Positions 1 to 7,895 of a DNA stretch of 64,000 nucleotides are shown piece after piece (position 1 is the stretch's first letter; each line of letters opens with the position of its first letter). Origin of the DNA: Prevotellaceae bacterium (GTDB lineage: Bacteria; Bacteroidota; Bacteroidia; Bacteroidales; Bacteroidaceae). A program made the translations under genes and the position numbers. Below the pieces are notes generated by a model, which ran no database searches, had not been told where the DNA came from, and was given only the letters and a program-made list of their open reading frames with translations. Where the stretch lies: contig JABZLB010000005.1 of NCBI GenBank assembly GCA_015256945.1, positions 45,992 through 109,991 of the forward strand. The letters run 5' to 3'.

Positions 1-1220
1 ATCATACCGTCCTGGTTCATCAGGCCTAAGCCAATGTTGTATGAGGTTTTACCGCTCTTGCCATTGACAGAAAGGTTGTGCTGTGACGATGGTGCCCAGT
101 CGCGAACCATGGCTTTTACACCGTCGTATATACGGTAACCATACTTGTCGGTGCCGTCAAAGATCCAGTCACGACCGTATACAACGGGGTCGTTATACTT
201 GACAGAGCCTCCGTATTTCTGCTGCCACTCAACGGCTTTCTGATAGCTGTCTTCGTTGATACGCCAGAAACCGCCCGCCGGCATTGCGTCTTTTCGGTTT
301 ATTTGAGCGTCTAATGTATAGCGTAAACCGTCAATACCTGCCATTTTAATATCATTGGCAAGATGCTGGAAAGAGAAGTTATTGGTGTATGTTACTTCAA
401 ATTTGTCAGAGCTTGCACCCTTCTTTGTGGTGATAAGCACAACACCGAAGGCTGCCTTTGAGCCATAGATTGATGATGCAGCAGCATCTTTAAGCACAGA
501 GATCGACTCAATATCGTTCGGGTTTACCAGCTGTATACTTGGTATTTCGACGTTGTCGAGCAGAATTAATGGTGCGCCACTTCCATTTACAGAAGCTATT
601 TGTCCACGAATGTGTATGAGGGGATCTGAACCTACTTCGCCCGTAGGCACGGTAATATTCATACCTGGAACAACACCCTGCAAACCGCGTCCTACGTCGG
701 CAATAGGCCTGCTTGACAGCGATTTGTTTACGTCTACTGAAGTAACGGCACCGGTAAGGTTGGCCTTTTTCTGCGTACCATAGCCTACAACAACCACTTC
801 ATTAAGCTGCTTGTCGTCCTCCTTCAGCGTGATATTCATGCCATTGGTAGCGGCTACTGTCTTAGGTGCAAAGCCAACATAGCTTACTTCGAGCTGTGCT
901 CCGGGCTTAACATTCAGCTGAAAATTACCGTCAATATTGGTGATGGCGGTGTTTTTCGTTCCCTTTTCGGTCACGGTTACACCTACTAATGGCTCACCGG
1001 CCGGATCGGTTACATGGCCTTTTACAACTTTCTTTTGTTGTGTAACATTTAGCGAATACGCGATTTCGGTCTTCGATGCGGTTGTTTCCTGACCTGCAAA
1101 AGCGTTACAGGGTAGTAACAAACCAGTGAGAAGACACATGCACGCTGCTTTTTGGATGGAACCTCTATGGCCGCTCGACCATGGACTAATCCGTCTAAGG
1201 TTATACGTCACAATTCTCAT
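1..1220 (-). CDS. SusC/RagA-type TonB-linked outer-membrane receptor, N-terminal part
   Basis: About 406 N-terminal residues are present; the gene continues beyond the left edge. By family it is a TonB-dependent outer-membrane channel that works with a SusD-like lipoprotein to import glycans or peptides. The start at 1220 gives a basic, hydrophobic export signal. A carboxypeptidase-like barrel-swivel domain follows (VVKGHVTDPAGEPLVGVTV, then SYVGFAPK), then the plug with VVVGYGTQKK, TGAVTSVDV and IHIRG-like motifs typical of SusC. No SusD partner is in view because it would lie beyond the edge. The Bacteroidetes-type promoter at 1301-1308 supports this start. The substrate cannot be told from this part. 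Confidence 0.95.
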   Translation of the reverse strand, partial: MRIVTYNLRRISPWSSGHRGSIQKAACMCLLTGLLLPCNAFAGQETTASKTEIAYSLNVTQQKKVVKGHVTDPAGEPLVGVTVTEKGTKNTAITNIDGNFQLNVKPGAQLEVSYVGFAPKTVAATNGMNITLKEDDKQLNEVVVVGYGTQKKANLTGAVTSVDVNKSLSSRPIADVGRGLQGVVPGMNITVPTGEVGSDPLIHIRGQIASVNGSGAPLILLDNVEIPSIQLVNPNDIESISVLKDAAASSIYGSKAAFGVVLITTKKGASSDKFEVTYTNNFSFQHLANDIKMAGIDGLRYTLDAQINRKDAMPAGGFWRINEDSYQKAVEWQQKYGGSVKYNDPVVYGRDWIFDGTDKYGYRIYDGVKAMVRDWAPSSQHNLSVNGKSGKTSYNIGLGLMNQDGM

Positions 1221-1300
1221 GTTAGGTTTTATTAAATAAAAAATTCTTCAGTTCTTAGCGTAGGTTGTGCAGGTTAAGCACAATTACAACAATTGAGGGT

Positions 1301-1333
1301 CAAATTTAGAAATAATTATCCTAACCTACAAGC
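1301..1333 (-). promoter_or_regulatory. Promoter of the SusC gene
   Basis: Read on the minus strand, 1301-1308 is TAAATTTG, matching the Bacteroidetes -7 box TAnnTTTG. A CTTG at 1330-1333 sits 21 bases upstream where the -33 TTG is expected. It lies about 80 bases before the SusC start. Confidence 0.6.
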
Positions 1334-1510
1334 TTTTGTTCAAAAAAATATAAAAAACTTATTTTTATGCCTTTTATGTTTAAAAAATATTATCGTGGCA
1401 GGTTAATAATTATTCTGAACGTTTGTGATTGTGGGATAAGTGTGCATTGATTTCTGTTAAATTTCTTGTATGTTATGCCATTATGTATTCGTCATTGTGG
1501 TTTAAAGGTC

Positions 1511-1604
1511 ATTGTGCGGCAGCCGTCAGCAACGCGTACGGCGATCGCCGAACAACGGGTGTGACGGCCGTCAATCGCGCTGCTGACGGCCGTCGTACAG
1601 TAAA
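1511..1604. repeat. Dispersed two-hairpin palindromic element, copy 1
   Basis: GC-rich element in an AT-rich gap between the divergent SusC and AraC-type genes. The exact palindrome GACGGCCGTC occurs at 1563-1572 and 1585-1594 and forms the right hairpin; the left hairpin (about 1516-1550) is more degenerate. The right edge reads GTAC then AGTAAAC, like the tails of the other copies at 11.1, 21.4, 32.8, 51.2 and 60.4 kb. In the rest of the 548-base gap only the two outward promoters are recognisable. Confidence 0.85.
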
Positions 1605-1715
1605 CATATAACGATAACAATACGGGCTTGCGGGCATATTGTTCTTTATATATGGGCGTAAGGTTTGTAACAATATTATGTGGTTCATATCTGCTTATTT
1701 GCCATCATAATTTGC

Positions 1716-1723
1716 TATATTTG
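1716..1723 (+). promoter_or_regulatory. -7 box of the HMA-AraC regulator gene
   Basis: TATATTTG matches TAnnTTTG, 45 bases before the start at 1769. No convincing -33 box at the ideal distance was seen. Confidence 0.5.
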
Positions 1724-1768
1724 CAAATGAAATATGATTTATTATAATAAGGTATAATTAAATAAGGT

Positions 1769-2338
1769 ATGGACGAACAGGTTTTTTATATTAAAAATAT
1801 GGTTTGCGCCCGCTGTATCATGGCTGTAACAAAGGTTTTTGAAGACGAAGGGCTCGCACCGGTTGACATAGAACTGGGTAAAGCCGTTATAAAAGGGTCG
1901 GTAGGGGAGCAGCAGCGCAACCGAATTGCCCGCAGCCTGCATCAGCTTGGCTTTGAGTTGCTTGATGATCGTTCTCTCCAAACCATTGAACAGATAAAGG
2001 CTGCCGTAATACGTTTAGTTCATTATAAAGGCAATTCTACGGCCGTTAATCTTTCCAATTACGTACAACAAGAGCTTCATCAGGACTATTCGGCGTTGTC
2101 AAAGCTCTTCTCCGAGTACACATCGATGACGCTTGAACGCTATTATATTGAGCAGCGTGTGGAACGTGTAAAGGAACTTCTTACATATAATGAGCTGAAC
2201 ATTACGGAAATAGCACTGAGCATGAACTATTCGAGCGTGGCTTATTTGTCGGCTCAGTTTAAAAGCGTTACAGGCATGACACCATCACAGTTCAGGCAAA
2301 TAAGTGGAAATAAGCGCCGTGAACTCGACCGCATATAG
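1769..2338 (+). CDS. HMA-AraC fusion transcriptional regulator, probably copper-responsive
   Basis: This 189-residue protein joins an N-terminal heavy-metal-associated fold (about residues 1-70, with Cys13-x-x-Cys16 in NMVCARCIMAV) to an AraC-type double helix-turn-helix (about residues 90-185; NITEIALSMNYSSVAYLSAQF is recognition-helix-like). It lacks the usual AraC sugar-binding domain, so the metal-binding fold may be the sensor; that is inference. It lies just upstream of a CopZ-like protein and a copper ATPase on the same strand but is separated by 173 bases that include a promoter, so it may regulate them from its own transcript. Confidence 0.85.
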   Translation: MDEQVFYIKNMVCARCIMAVTKVFEDEGLAPVDIELGKAVIKGSVGEQQRNRIARSLHQLGFELLDDRSLQTIEQIKAAVIRLVHYKGNSTAVNLSNYVQQELHQDYSALSKLFSEYTSMTLERYYIEQRVERVKELLTYNELNITEIALSMNYSSVAYLSAQFKSVTGMTPSQFRQISGNKRRELDRI

Positions 2339-2461
2339 CTGTTTCTGATGCAGGGTGATGCCATTGCCGGTGCGGCGTTATCTGTGAAAGCTGTATCAGT
2401 GTAAGTAGAAATATATAAATTTTATCCTTAAAATTATAACATGTTTCGCAGGCTACGATAG

Positions 2462-2469
2462 TATCTTTG
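2462..2469 (+). promoter_or_regulatory. -7 box of the copZ-copA operon
   Basis: TATCTTTG is an exact TAnnTTTG match 42 bases before the copZ start. An upstream in-frame ATG-like start at 2467 would fall inside this box, which favours the start at 2512. Confidence 0.6.
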
Positions 2470-2511
2470 CATACAGAAATTAAACAGTTAAATATTAAAC
2501 ATTCAAAGAAT

Positions 2512-2724
2512 ATGGAAAAGACTATTCAGGTTAACGGAATGAAGTGTGAGCATTGCAAGATGAAAGTTGAATCGGCACTGACGGCACTTAACGGTGTTAA
2601 AAGTGCAGAGGTTAGTCTTGCCAATCATAATGTGAAGGTAAATTTTGATGAAAGCTGTGTAAACGAGGCCCAGATGAAGGACGCCGTAGACGCTGCAGGT
2701 CACTTTGAAATGGTTAGCGAATAA
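2512..2724 (+). CDS. copZ: CopZ-like heavy-metal-associated chaperone
   Basis: A 70-residue single HMA domain with the metal site MKCEHC (Met-x-Cys-x-x-Cys). Proteins of this kind carry Cu(I) in the cytoplasm to a P1B ATPase. The start at 2512 gives the standard domain beginning MEKTIQVNGMKC; the longer reading frame from 2467 would begin inside the promoter. The stop is followed after only two bases by the ATPase start, so the two are co-transcribed and probably translationally coupled. Confidence 0.9.
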   Translation: MEKTIQVNGMKCEHCKMKVESALTALNGVKSAEVSLANHNVKVNFDESCVNEAQMKDAVDAAGHFEMVSE

Positions 2725-2726
2725 AC

Positions 2727-4682
2727 ATGAAACAAACTATTCCTGTTGTTGGTATGGCATGTTCGTCGTGCTCTGCCAACGTTGAACGCCGGCTGAACAG
2801 CCTGAAAGGTGTGCAGTCGGCTTCGGTATCTCTGGCCGGCCGTACAGCACTTGTCGATTATGATGAGCACGAAATATCGCTCTCCGACATGAAACGCGAA
2901 ATCAATGCCATCGGCTACGACCTTGTTATAGAGAGCGGTCGTTCGGCCGAGGCAATACAAAGGCGCGAATATGCTGTGCTTCGCCGTCGTACGTTGCTCA
3001 GCTGGGTACTGTCTGTATTGGGCATGGCGGTCAGCATGAAGTGGATAAACCTTGGCAATGACAGCTTTACTAATCAGGTGGCTATGCTGATAGCGCTGGC
3101 CAATATGGTATTTTGCGGCAGTACCTTTTATACGTCATCGGTCAGGCAATTGCGCCATGGCGCAGCCAATATGGACACATTAGTGGCACTGTCTACATCG
3201 ATAGCGTTCGTCTTCAGTGTTTTTAATACGTTCTGGGGAGAGGCTGTTTGGGGTGCCCGCGGGATGGAATGGCATACCTATTTCGACTCTTGTGGGATGA
3301 TAATAACCTTTGTTCTCACAGGGCGTATGCTGGAAGAGAAAGCCAAGGACAGCACAGCGACAAGCATTCGGCAGCTGATGGGTATGGCTCCTAAGACGGC
3401 ACATATCTGCCGTTCAGCCAGTCCGGAGCCGGCAAAAGAGGGTAACGCTGCTGCCAATGATGTGGAAGAGGTGCCCGTTGCCACAATAGATGTGGGCGAC
3501 ATTGTTGAAGTAAGGCCGGGTGAAAAGGTGCCTGTTGATGGCGAAGTAACATGGGCCGAGAGCTTCATGACGCCTGATGCAGCCTACGTTGACGAAAGTA
3601 TGATAACAGGAGAACCTACTCCTGCCGAAAAGAAAAAAGGCTCAAAGGTGCTCGCCGGCACCATACCGAGCCAGGGAAAATTTCGTATGCGTGCCCGTCA
3701 GGTGGGCGAAAACACGGCCCTTGCCCATATTATCAGGATGGTGCAGGAGGCTGAAGGCTCAAAGGCTCCGGTGCAGCGTATTGTAGATAAAGCCGCTCTT
3801 GTGTTTGTTCCAGTTGTAGCAGGCATTGCCTTACTTACCTTTTTGCTGTGGCTTTTGCTCGGTGGCATGGCGGTTTTGCCTCAGGCTATCGTGTCGGCAG
3901 TGGCGGTATTGGTCATCGCCTGCCCTTGTGCCATGGGGCTTGCAACGCCTACTGCCCTGATGGTTGGCATAGGAAAGGCAGCCGATAAGCACATTTTGAT
4001 CAAGGATGCAACGGCTTTAGAGCGGCTGAGAAGGGTTAACACGCTGGTAACCGACAAAACAGGAACGCTGACAATACCCAATAAAGAGGTTGACTTTACC
4101 AAAGCCGACTCGCTTCCTCTCGAAGTACGCGAACGCCTAAAACCCCATGCACGCGAAGCCATGCTGCAATTAGAAGGGCAGGGTATAGATGTATGGATGA
4201 TGAGTGGAGATAAGGAAGAAGCAGCCTCTTACTGGGCAAGCAAAGCTGGTATTGGTCATTTTAAGAGTCGCTGCGTGCCAAACGACAAGGAAGAAAAGGT
4301 GCGCGAGCTGCAGGCTGACGGTAAAATCGTAGCTATGATAGGCGATGGAATAAACGACACACAGGCGTTAGCGCTTGCCGATGTTTCAATAGCCATTGGT
4401 ACAGGAGCCGATGTAGCCATGGATGTTGCACAGGTAACGCTGATGACCGACGACCTTATGGCATTGCCTGAAGCCATCAAACTAAGCCGGAAAACGGTGC
4501 GCATGATATGGCAAAACCTTTTCTGGGCGTTTGTTTATAACTTAGTTTGTATTCCCCTTGCGGCAGGTGCATTGCATCTTTTCGGCATCAACTTCCAGAT
4601 AACACCCGCATGGGCCAGCGGCTTGATGGCTTTGTCGAGCGTAAGTGTAGTGCTTAACTCGCTGCGATTAAAGTTTGCTTAA
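2727..4682 (+). CDS. copA: Copper-type P1B ATPase apparently lacking the nucleotide-binding domain
   Basis: A 651-residue membrane protein. In order: an HMA domain (Cys12-x-x-Cys15), membrane helices, the actuator loop with TGEP (294-297), the ion-binding CPC motif (Cys399-Pro-Cys401), the phosphorylation motif DKTGTLT (Asp443), the hinge MSGD (Asp495) and GDGIND (539-544). Copper exporters of this family are usually above 700 residues and carry a nucleotide-binding domain of 100 or more residues between DKTGT and the hinge. Here only 52 residues separate Asp443 and Asp495, and no His-Pro or GxG nucleotide-site motif is visible. The reading frame is intact, so this is not a simple frameshift. 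Family and copper context are clear; activity is uncertain. Confidence 0.9.
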   Translation: MKQTIPVVGMACSSCSANVERRLNSLKGVQSASVSLAGRTALVDYDEHEISLSDMKREINAIGYDLVIESGRSAEAIQRREYAVLRRRTLLSWVLSVLGMAVSMKWINLGNDSFTNQVAMLIALANMVFCGSTFYTSSVRQLRHGAANMDTLVALSTSIAFVFSVFNTFWGEAVWGARGMEWHTYFDSCGMIITFVLTGRMLEEKAKDSTATSIRQLMGMAPKTAHICRSASPEPAKEGNAAANDVEEVPVATIDVGDIVEVRPGEKVPVDGEVTWAESFMTPDAAYVDESMITGEPTPAEKKKGSKVLAGTIPSQGKFRMRARQVGENTALAHIIRMVQEAEGSKAPVQRIVDKAALVFVPVVAGIALLTFLLWLLLGGMAVLPQAIVSAVAVLVIACPCAMGLATPTALMVGIGKAADKHILIKDATALERLRRVNTLVTDKTGTLTIPNKEVDFTKADSLPLEVRERLKPHAREAMLQLEGQGIDVWMMSGDKEEAASYWASKAGIGHFKSRCVPNDKEEKVRELQADGKIVAMIGDGINDTQALALADVSIAIGTGADVAMDVAQVTLMTDDLMALPEAIKLSRKTVRMIWQNLFWAFVYNLVCIPLAAGALHLFGINFQITPAWASGLMALSSVSVVLNSLRLKFA

Positions 4683-4693
4683 TGAGAAATAAT

Positions 4694-4725
4694 AAAGGCC
4701 ACCTTTCGGGGTGGCCTTTATTTGT
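4694..4725. terminator. Intrinsic terminator between copA and the convergent gene
   Basis: A perfect 10-bp stem (AAAGGCCACC at 4694-4703 with GGTGGCCTTT at 4710-4719), a six-base loop and a short T-rich stretch. It lies between convergent genes and could serve both. Confidence 0.85.
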
Positions 4726-4734
4726 TTGTACCAT

Positions 4735-5583
4735 TTACCTTATAGGTACAGGGTAATCATATTGTTTTCCATAGTAGTTATTGTTCGGATACCAGTTCTT
4801 TTCGACCGAAAGCTGGACGGAGAATGTTGGATTCGGCGTCCATCTGACGGCTGCACCAATCTTGTCACCCATGTTATTATAATAAGGTGTGCCGTAAAAG
4901 GCCGGCCCCATACCATAGTATCCCATGCCGTTTGCATAATAAGCCGGATAGCTTGGCAGCCCGCTGTTCACCAGATTCTTTTGTCCATATACATATACAG
5001 CCCAATGATCGTTGAACCTGTAGCCCAGTTCGGCATACAGTCCACCGCTTGTAGCATTGACCCCATCCCAGTTAAGGTGTTGCAAATAGCCTCCTGTTGC
5101 CAGCCATCCATGCTTGCCGAGCGGCGAAAGATAAGTGGCATTGACTCGCTGTGCAAAGCCTGCGCCTCGCGGAGCATGACGTCCAAAGGCAGCCATTACG
5201 CTTAAATCAACGCTCGCATTAAGGCCACGGTGCAGGTCGCCATAGGCATAATCATCGTCGGGCGCGGTTAAATCATCGTTCGTAGCCGGTGTATTGTTTG
5301 TGCTGTAATTGCCCTGGGGGTGTGCCTCTGTGCCATATACACTGTTTCTTCCTGACGACATGGGTGTTGTTTTGCCCGGATAGGAATAATCGATAACAGG
5401 CTTCATGCCTGGCAAAGAGCCGGCAGGCATGGTGGCCACAGTCTGTGAAGGCGAACCCTTTATAATGGCAGTACCGGGCATAAACCTTGTTGTGATACTG
5501 CTTCGACGTGCATTTTTGTCAGCCTGGGCGTGTAAAGCTAAGGTTGTGCACAAGGTAAGTGCTGTTAAAAAATATCTGTTCAT
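4735..5583 (-). CDS. Exported protein with beta-barrel-like C-terminal half, function unknown
   Basis: 282 residues from the start at 5583, chosen because MNRYFLTALTLCTTLALHAQ is a clean export signal; an extra nine-residue extension is possible but leads back towards the promoter. The first third of the mature protein is rich in Asn, Thr, Asp and Pro and looks disordered. From about residue 135 it alternates aromatic and polar residues in strand-like blocks (NATYLSPLGKHGWLATGGYL, YAELGYRFNDHWAVYVYGQ), as in outer-membrane barrels, with a Tyr/Gly/Asn-rich stretch (YYANGMGYYGMGPAFYG). It is convergent with copA. No family was recognised, and a copper role would be a guess. Confidence 0.75.
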   Translation of the reverse strand: MNRYFLTALTLCTTLALHAQADKNARRSSITTRFMPGTAIIKGSPSQTVATMPAGSLPGMKPVIDYSYPGKTTPMSSGRNSVYGTEAHPQGNYSTNNTPATNDDLTAPDDDYAYGDLHRGLNASVDLSVMAAFGRHAPRGAGFAQRVNATYLSPLGKHGWLATGGYLQHLNWDGVNATSGGLYAELGYRFNDHWAVYVYGQKNLVNSGLPSYPAYYANGMGYYGMGPAFYGTPYYNNMGDKIGAAVRWTPNPTFSVQLSVEKNWYPNNNYYGKQYDYPVPIR

Positions 5584-5607
5584 ACCTGTATTTCTTATTT
5601 GTTGATG

Positions 5608-5635
5608 CAAATATATGGAAAGCTTTTTACTGCAA
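5608..5635 (-). promoter_or_regulatory. Promoter of the exported protein gene at 5583
   Basis: On the minus strand 5608-5615 reads TATATTTG, with a TTG at 5633-5635 about 17 bases upstream. It lies 25 bases from the start codon. Confidence 0.55.
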
Positions 5636-5711
5636 TGTTATGTATTAGCCTTTTTTATTATTGTTTTATATAAAAAAGTCTAATGGCTTTGTTCCCTGAA
5701 AATTAATTGAA

Positions 5712-5719
5712 TATCTTTG
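5712..5719 (+). promoter_or_regulatory. -7 box of the TPR gene
   Basis: TATCTTTG, an exact TAnnTTTG match, 74 bases before the start codon. Confidence 0.55.
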
Positions 5720-5793
5720 CAAACAGGGCTGGAAGAGTGGTATGTTGCTGCTGTGCAGCTCGTGTATTTCCTGAATAGAAAAAGGCAAAAACT

Positions 5794-6669
5794 ATGAATT
5801 TCTTTAGACGATTGTTTAATGGAGACGCTGCAAATGCAGAAGAAGAGCACCGCGAACAGGCTGCACGCGATTTTGATGTACTGAAGTATGATGGCGTGGC
5901 TGCGATGCGACAGCATGTGTTCGACTACGCCGAGAAGTGCTTTTTACATGCTCTTGACATTCACGATGACCTTGAAATACACGACTATCTTTCTCAAACT
6001 TTCATAGCATTGGGAAAACTTCCCGAGGCCATTTCACAATTACGCATACTGGCCGACGCCGAACCCGAGAATATAAATATATGGCTTCGTATGGCCAGTG
6101 TGGCGTATGTTATGAACGATTACGACATTATGGAGACAGCTTGCGGGAAAGCACGCTGTATCGATGCTGACAATCCGCAGGCCAATTACGATTATGCGCG
6201 TGCGCTTATCGGTAGTAATGATGGTGCGGGGGCTGTTGAATTTCTGTCGAAAGCTATTGAAAAGTGTGGTGGAGAACCCTATTGGGAGGCTTACTTACTG
6301 CGCGGACAAACCTGGCTTAATTTAGGAAAGACGGCAGAAGCAGAGCATGATGCCGACTTCCTGCTGTGCCACATTCCCGACCATGAGGACGCTTTGATAC
6401 TCAAATCTCAATGTCTACAAGCACAAAATATGACGCCGGAGGCTGTTGATGCTTTGGATAAGGCACTTGCTGCCAACCCGTTTTGTGGTCTGGCTCTTAA
6501 GCAACGTGCCTGTTTAAAGCGCATGCTGGGAGATGAAGAAGGGGCTAAGGAAGACGAAAAACAATTGCAAGAGCTTGATTCTGCTGACGGCGAGTTAGAA
6601 GCAGAAAAGCATGAAGATATAGCCTCTGCAACAGAAAATGCTTACAAAAACATCAATCCGCTTGCATAA
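5794..6669 (+). CDS. Tetratricopeptide-repeat protein
   Basis: 291 residues with no signal peptide. Helical 34-residue repeats run from about residue 40 to 260, for example FIALGKLPEAISQLRILAD, then a repeat with SKAIEKCGGEPYWEAYLLRG, and AQNMTPEAVDALDKALAANP. The C-terminal 35 residues are acidic and likely disordered. TPR proteins act as protein-binding scaffolds; the partner is unknown. It stands alone with its own promoter at 5712 and is followed by the Phe/Tyr leader region, so it is probably a single-gene transcript. Confidence 0.85.
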   Translation: MNFFRRLFNGDAANAEEEHREQAARDFDVLKYDGVAAMRQHVFDYAEKCFLHALDIHDDLEIHDYLSQTFIALGKLPEAISQLRILADAEPENINIWLRMASVAYVMNDYDIMETACGKARCIDADNPQANYDYARALIGSNDGAGAVEFLSKAIEKCGGEPYWEAYLLRGQTWLNLGKTAEAEHDADFLLCHIPDHEDALILKSQCLQAQNMTPEAVDALDKALAANPFCGLALKQRACLKRMLGDEEGAKEDEKQLQELDSADGELEAEKHEDIASATENAYKNINPLA

Positions 6670-6705
6670 AAACGTAAGCTTTTGAATAAAAAAGCTGCCA
6701 TAATG

Positions 6706-6737
6706 TTTGTCCGTTACGAAAGAAACCTATATATTTG
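6706..6737 (+). promoter_or_regulatory. Promoter of the Phe/Tyr operon leader
   Basis: The best-formed promoter in the window: TTTG at 6706-6709, exactly 20 bases, then TATATTTG at 6730-6737. Transcription would begin near 6743, about 58 bases before the leader peptide ATG. Confidence 0.8.
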
Positions 6738-6800
6738 CAACCGATAAGCTGTTCTGATTGTATCATTGTGTGCAGCAGACAAGGCTGGAAAAAACAAATA

Positions 6801-6878
6801 ATGATGACGAAGTCTTACGCATTTTATTATTATTACTTTTACTTTGCAAGGAATTGTAAGGCGGGAAGTTGCGTGTAG
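6801..6878 (+). CDS. Phe/Tyr-rich leader peptide of the aromatic amino-acid operon
   Basis: A 25-codon reading frame too short for routine calling. It begins MMTKSYAFYYYYFYF, so eight consecutive codons (6822-6845) are Phe or Tyr, followed by ARNCKAGSCV and TAG. It lies between a strong promoter and a hairpin followed by T-rich sequence, and the next gene encodes prephenate dehydratase. This is the classic layout of a pheL-type leader, in which ribosome stalling for lack of charged Phe or Tyr tRNA decides whether the operon is transcribed. The peptide itself has no expected function. Confidence 0.85.
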   Translation: MMTKSYAFYYYYFYFARNCKAGSCV

Positions 6879-6970
6879 ATTTCAACTTAAGACAACAGAT
6901 ATTAAACCAAAAATGGGTTTACAGTCAACGTCCCGCTTCTCTAAAGATGAAGCGGGACGCCTTGTTTTAA
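6858..6970 (+). promoter_or_regulatory. Attenuator: antiterminator segment and terminator hairpin
   Basis: The terminator stem is CGTCCCGCTTC (6929-6939) with GAAGCGGGACG (6949-6959), eleven perfect pairs and a nine-base loop, followed by the T-rich CCTTGTTTT. The end of the leader coding region contains AGGCGGGA (6859-6866), which can pair over eight bases, one of them G-U, with TCCCGCTT (6931-6938) in the 5' arm of the terminator. A ribosome stalled on the Phe/Tyr run would leave this segment free to block the terminator; a ribosome reaching the stop codon would cover it. A small hairpin (AAACC 6904-6908 with GGTTT 6916-6920) lies between. The mechanism is inferred from sequence. Confidence 0.75.
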
Positions 6971-6995
6971 CCCGCTACGACGATATAAAAACAAC

Positions 6996-7838
6996 ATGAA
7001 AAGGATAGCGATACAAGGCATTCACGGTTCGTTTCACGACATTGCAGCCCGTCAATACTTTGCGAATGAGCAAATACAGCTCGACTGTTGTGCTACGTTT
7101 GAGGAAGTTTTTGAGCATGCACAGCTCGATCCTACGGTTATCTCCATGATGGCTATCGAAAATACCATCGCCGGTTCGTTACTGCATAACTACGAGCTTC
7201 TGCGTGCAAGCGGCCAGACTATCGTCGGCGAACACAAGCTTCATATACAGCATTGCATCTGCTGTATGCCTGAAGACGACTGGAATACCATCGCCGAAGT
7301 TCACTCTCACCCCGTTGCATTGATGCAGTGCAGGCTGTTCCTGGCAAATCATCCTGCTATAAAAGCTGTTGAAGCAGAGGATACAGCTGGCAGCGCGGCG
7401 ATGATAAGCAGTAGAAAAAAGCACGGCTGGGCTGCCATTTGCCATCCTGATGCGGCGCGCTTATACGGCTTAAAGGTACTGGAAGACCATATAGAAGACA
7501 ACAAACATAACTTTACACGCTTCCTTGTTATGAGCCATCCGCTTAAGGCTGATTTCCTCAGGCCTGTGGATAAAGCCAATAAAGCCAGCATGGTATTTTC
7601 GTTACCGCACACCGAAGGTTCCCTTTCGAAGGTGCTTACCATACTAAGTTTTTACGACATTAACCTTACAAAGATACAGTCGTTGCCCATTATCGGTCAG
7701 GAATGGGAGTATCTTTTCTACGTCGATGTTACGTTTAATCATCTCGTTCGTTACCGTCAGGCGATAGATGCCATTAGTCCTTTAACGAAAGATATTAAGA
7801 TTTTGGGCGAATATATTGAGGCAAAAACAGGCAAATAA
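6996..7838 (+). CDS. pheA: Prephenate dehydratase
   Basis: 280 residues. It converts prephenate to phenylpyruvate, the last step before transamination to phenylalanine, in the cytoplasm. Residues 1-180 are the dehydratase domain, with the conserved catalytic NFTRF at 172-176. Residues from about 198 form an ACT domain that binds phenylalanine for feedback inhibition; it has GSLSKVL in the place of the usual GAL region and SLPI in place of the usual ESRP, so inhibitor binding may differ. There is no chorismate mutase domain; that activity is fused to the DAHP synthase two genes downstream. First structural gene behind the attenuator. Confidence 0.95.
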   Translation: MKRIAIQGIHGSFHDIAARQYFANEQIQLDCCATFEEVFEHAQLDPTVISMMAIENTIAGSLLHNYELLRASGQTIVGEHKLHIQHCICCMPEDDWNTIAEVHSHPVALMQCRLFLANHPAIKAVEAEDTAGSAAMISSRKKHGWAAICHPDAARLYGLKVLEDHIEDNKHNFTRFLVMSHPLKADFLRPVDKANKASMVFSLPHTEGSLSKVLTILSFYDINLTKIQSLPIIGQEWEYLFYVDVTFNHLVRYRQAIDAISPLTKDIKILGEYIEAKTGK

Positions 7839-7895
7839 CGTTGTTTACATGCCCTGAAAATAACGATAACCCTTGTTTAGAAAATCAGAATTGTT

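Noticed and set aside
1511..1604. Palindromic elements considered simply as transcription terminators
   Set aside because: Copy 1 lies between divergent genes, where no terminator is needed, the hairpins lack T runs, and separate standard terminators exist at other gene ends.
1429..1611. 60-codon reading frame upstream of the AraC-type gene
   Set aside because: It runs through repeat copy 1, has no recognisable start context or protein features, and its composition is that of the palindromes.
6677..6696. Hairpin AGCTTTT/AAAAGCT after the TPR gene as a terminator
   Set aside because: Seven AT-rich pairs and no T run after it; too weak to annotate.
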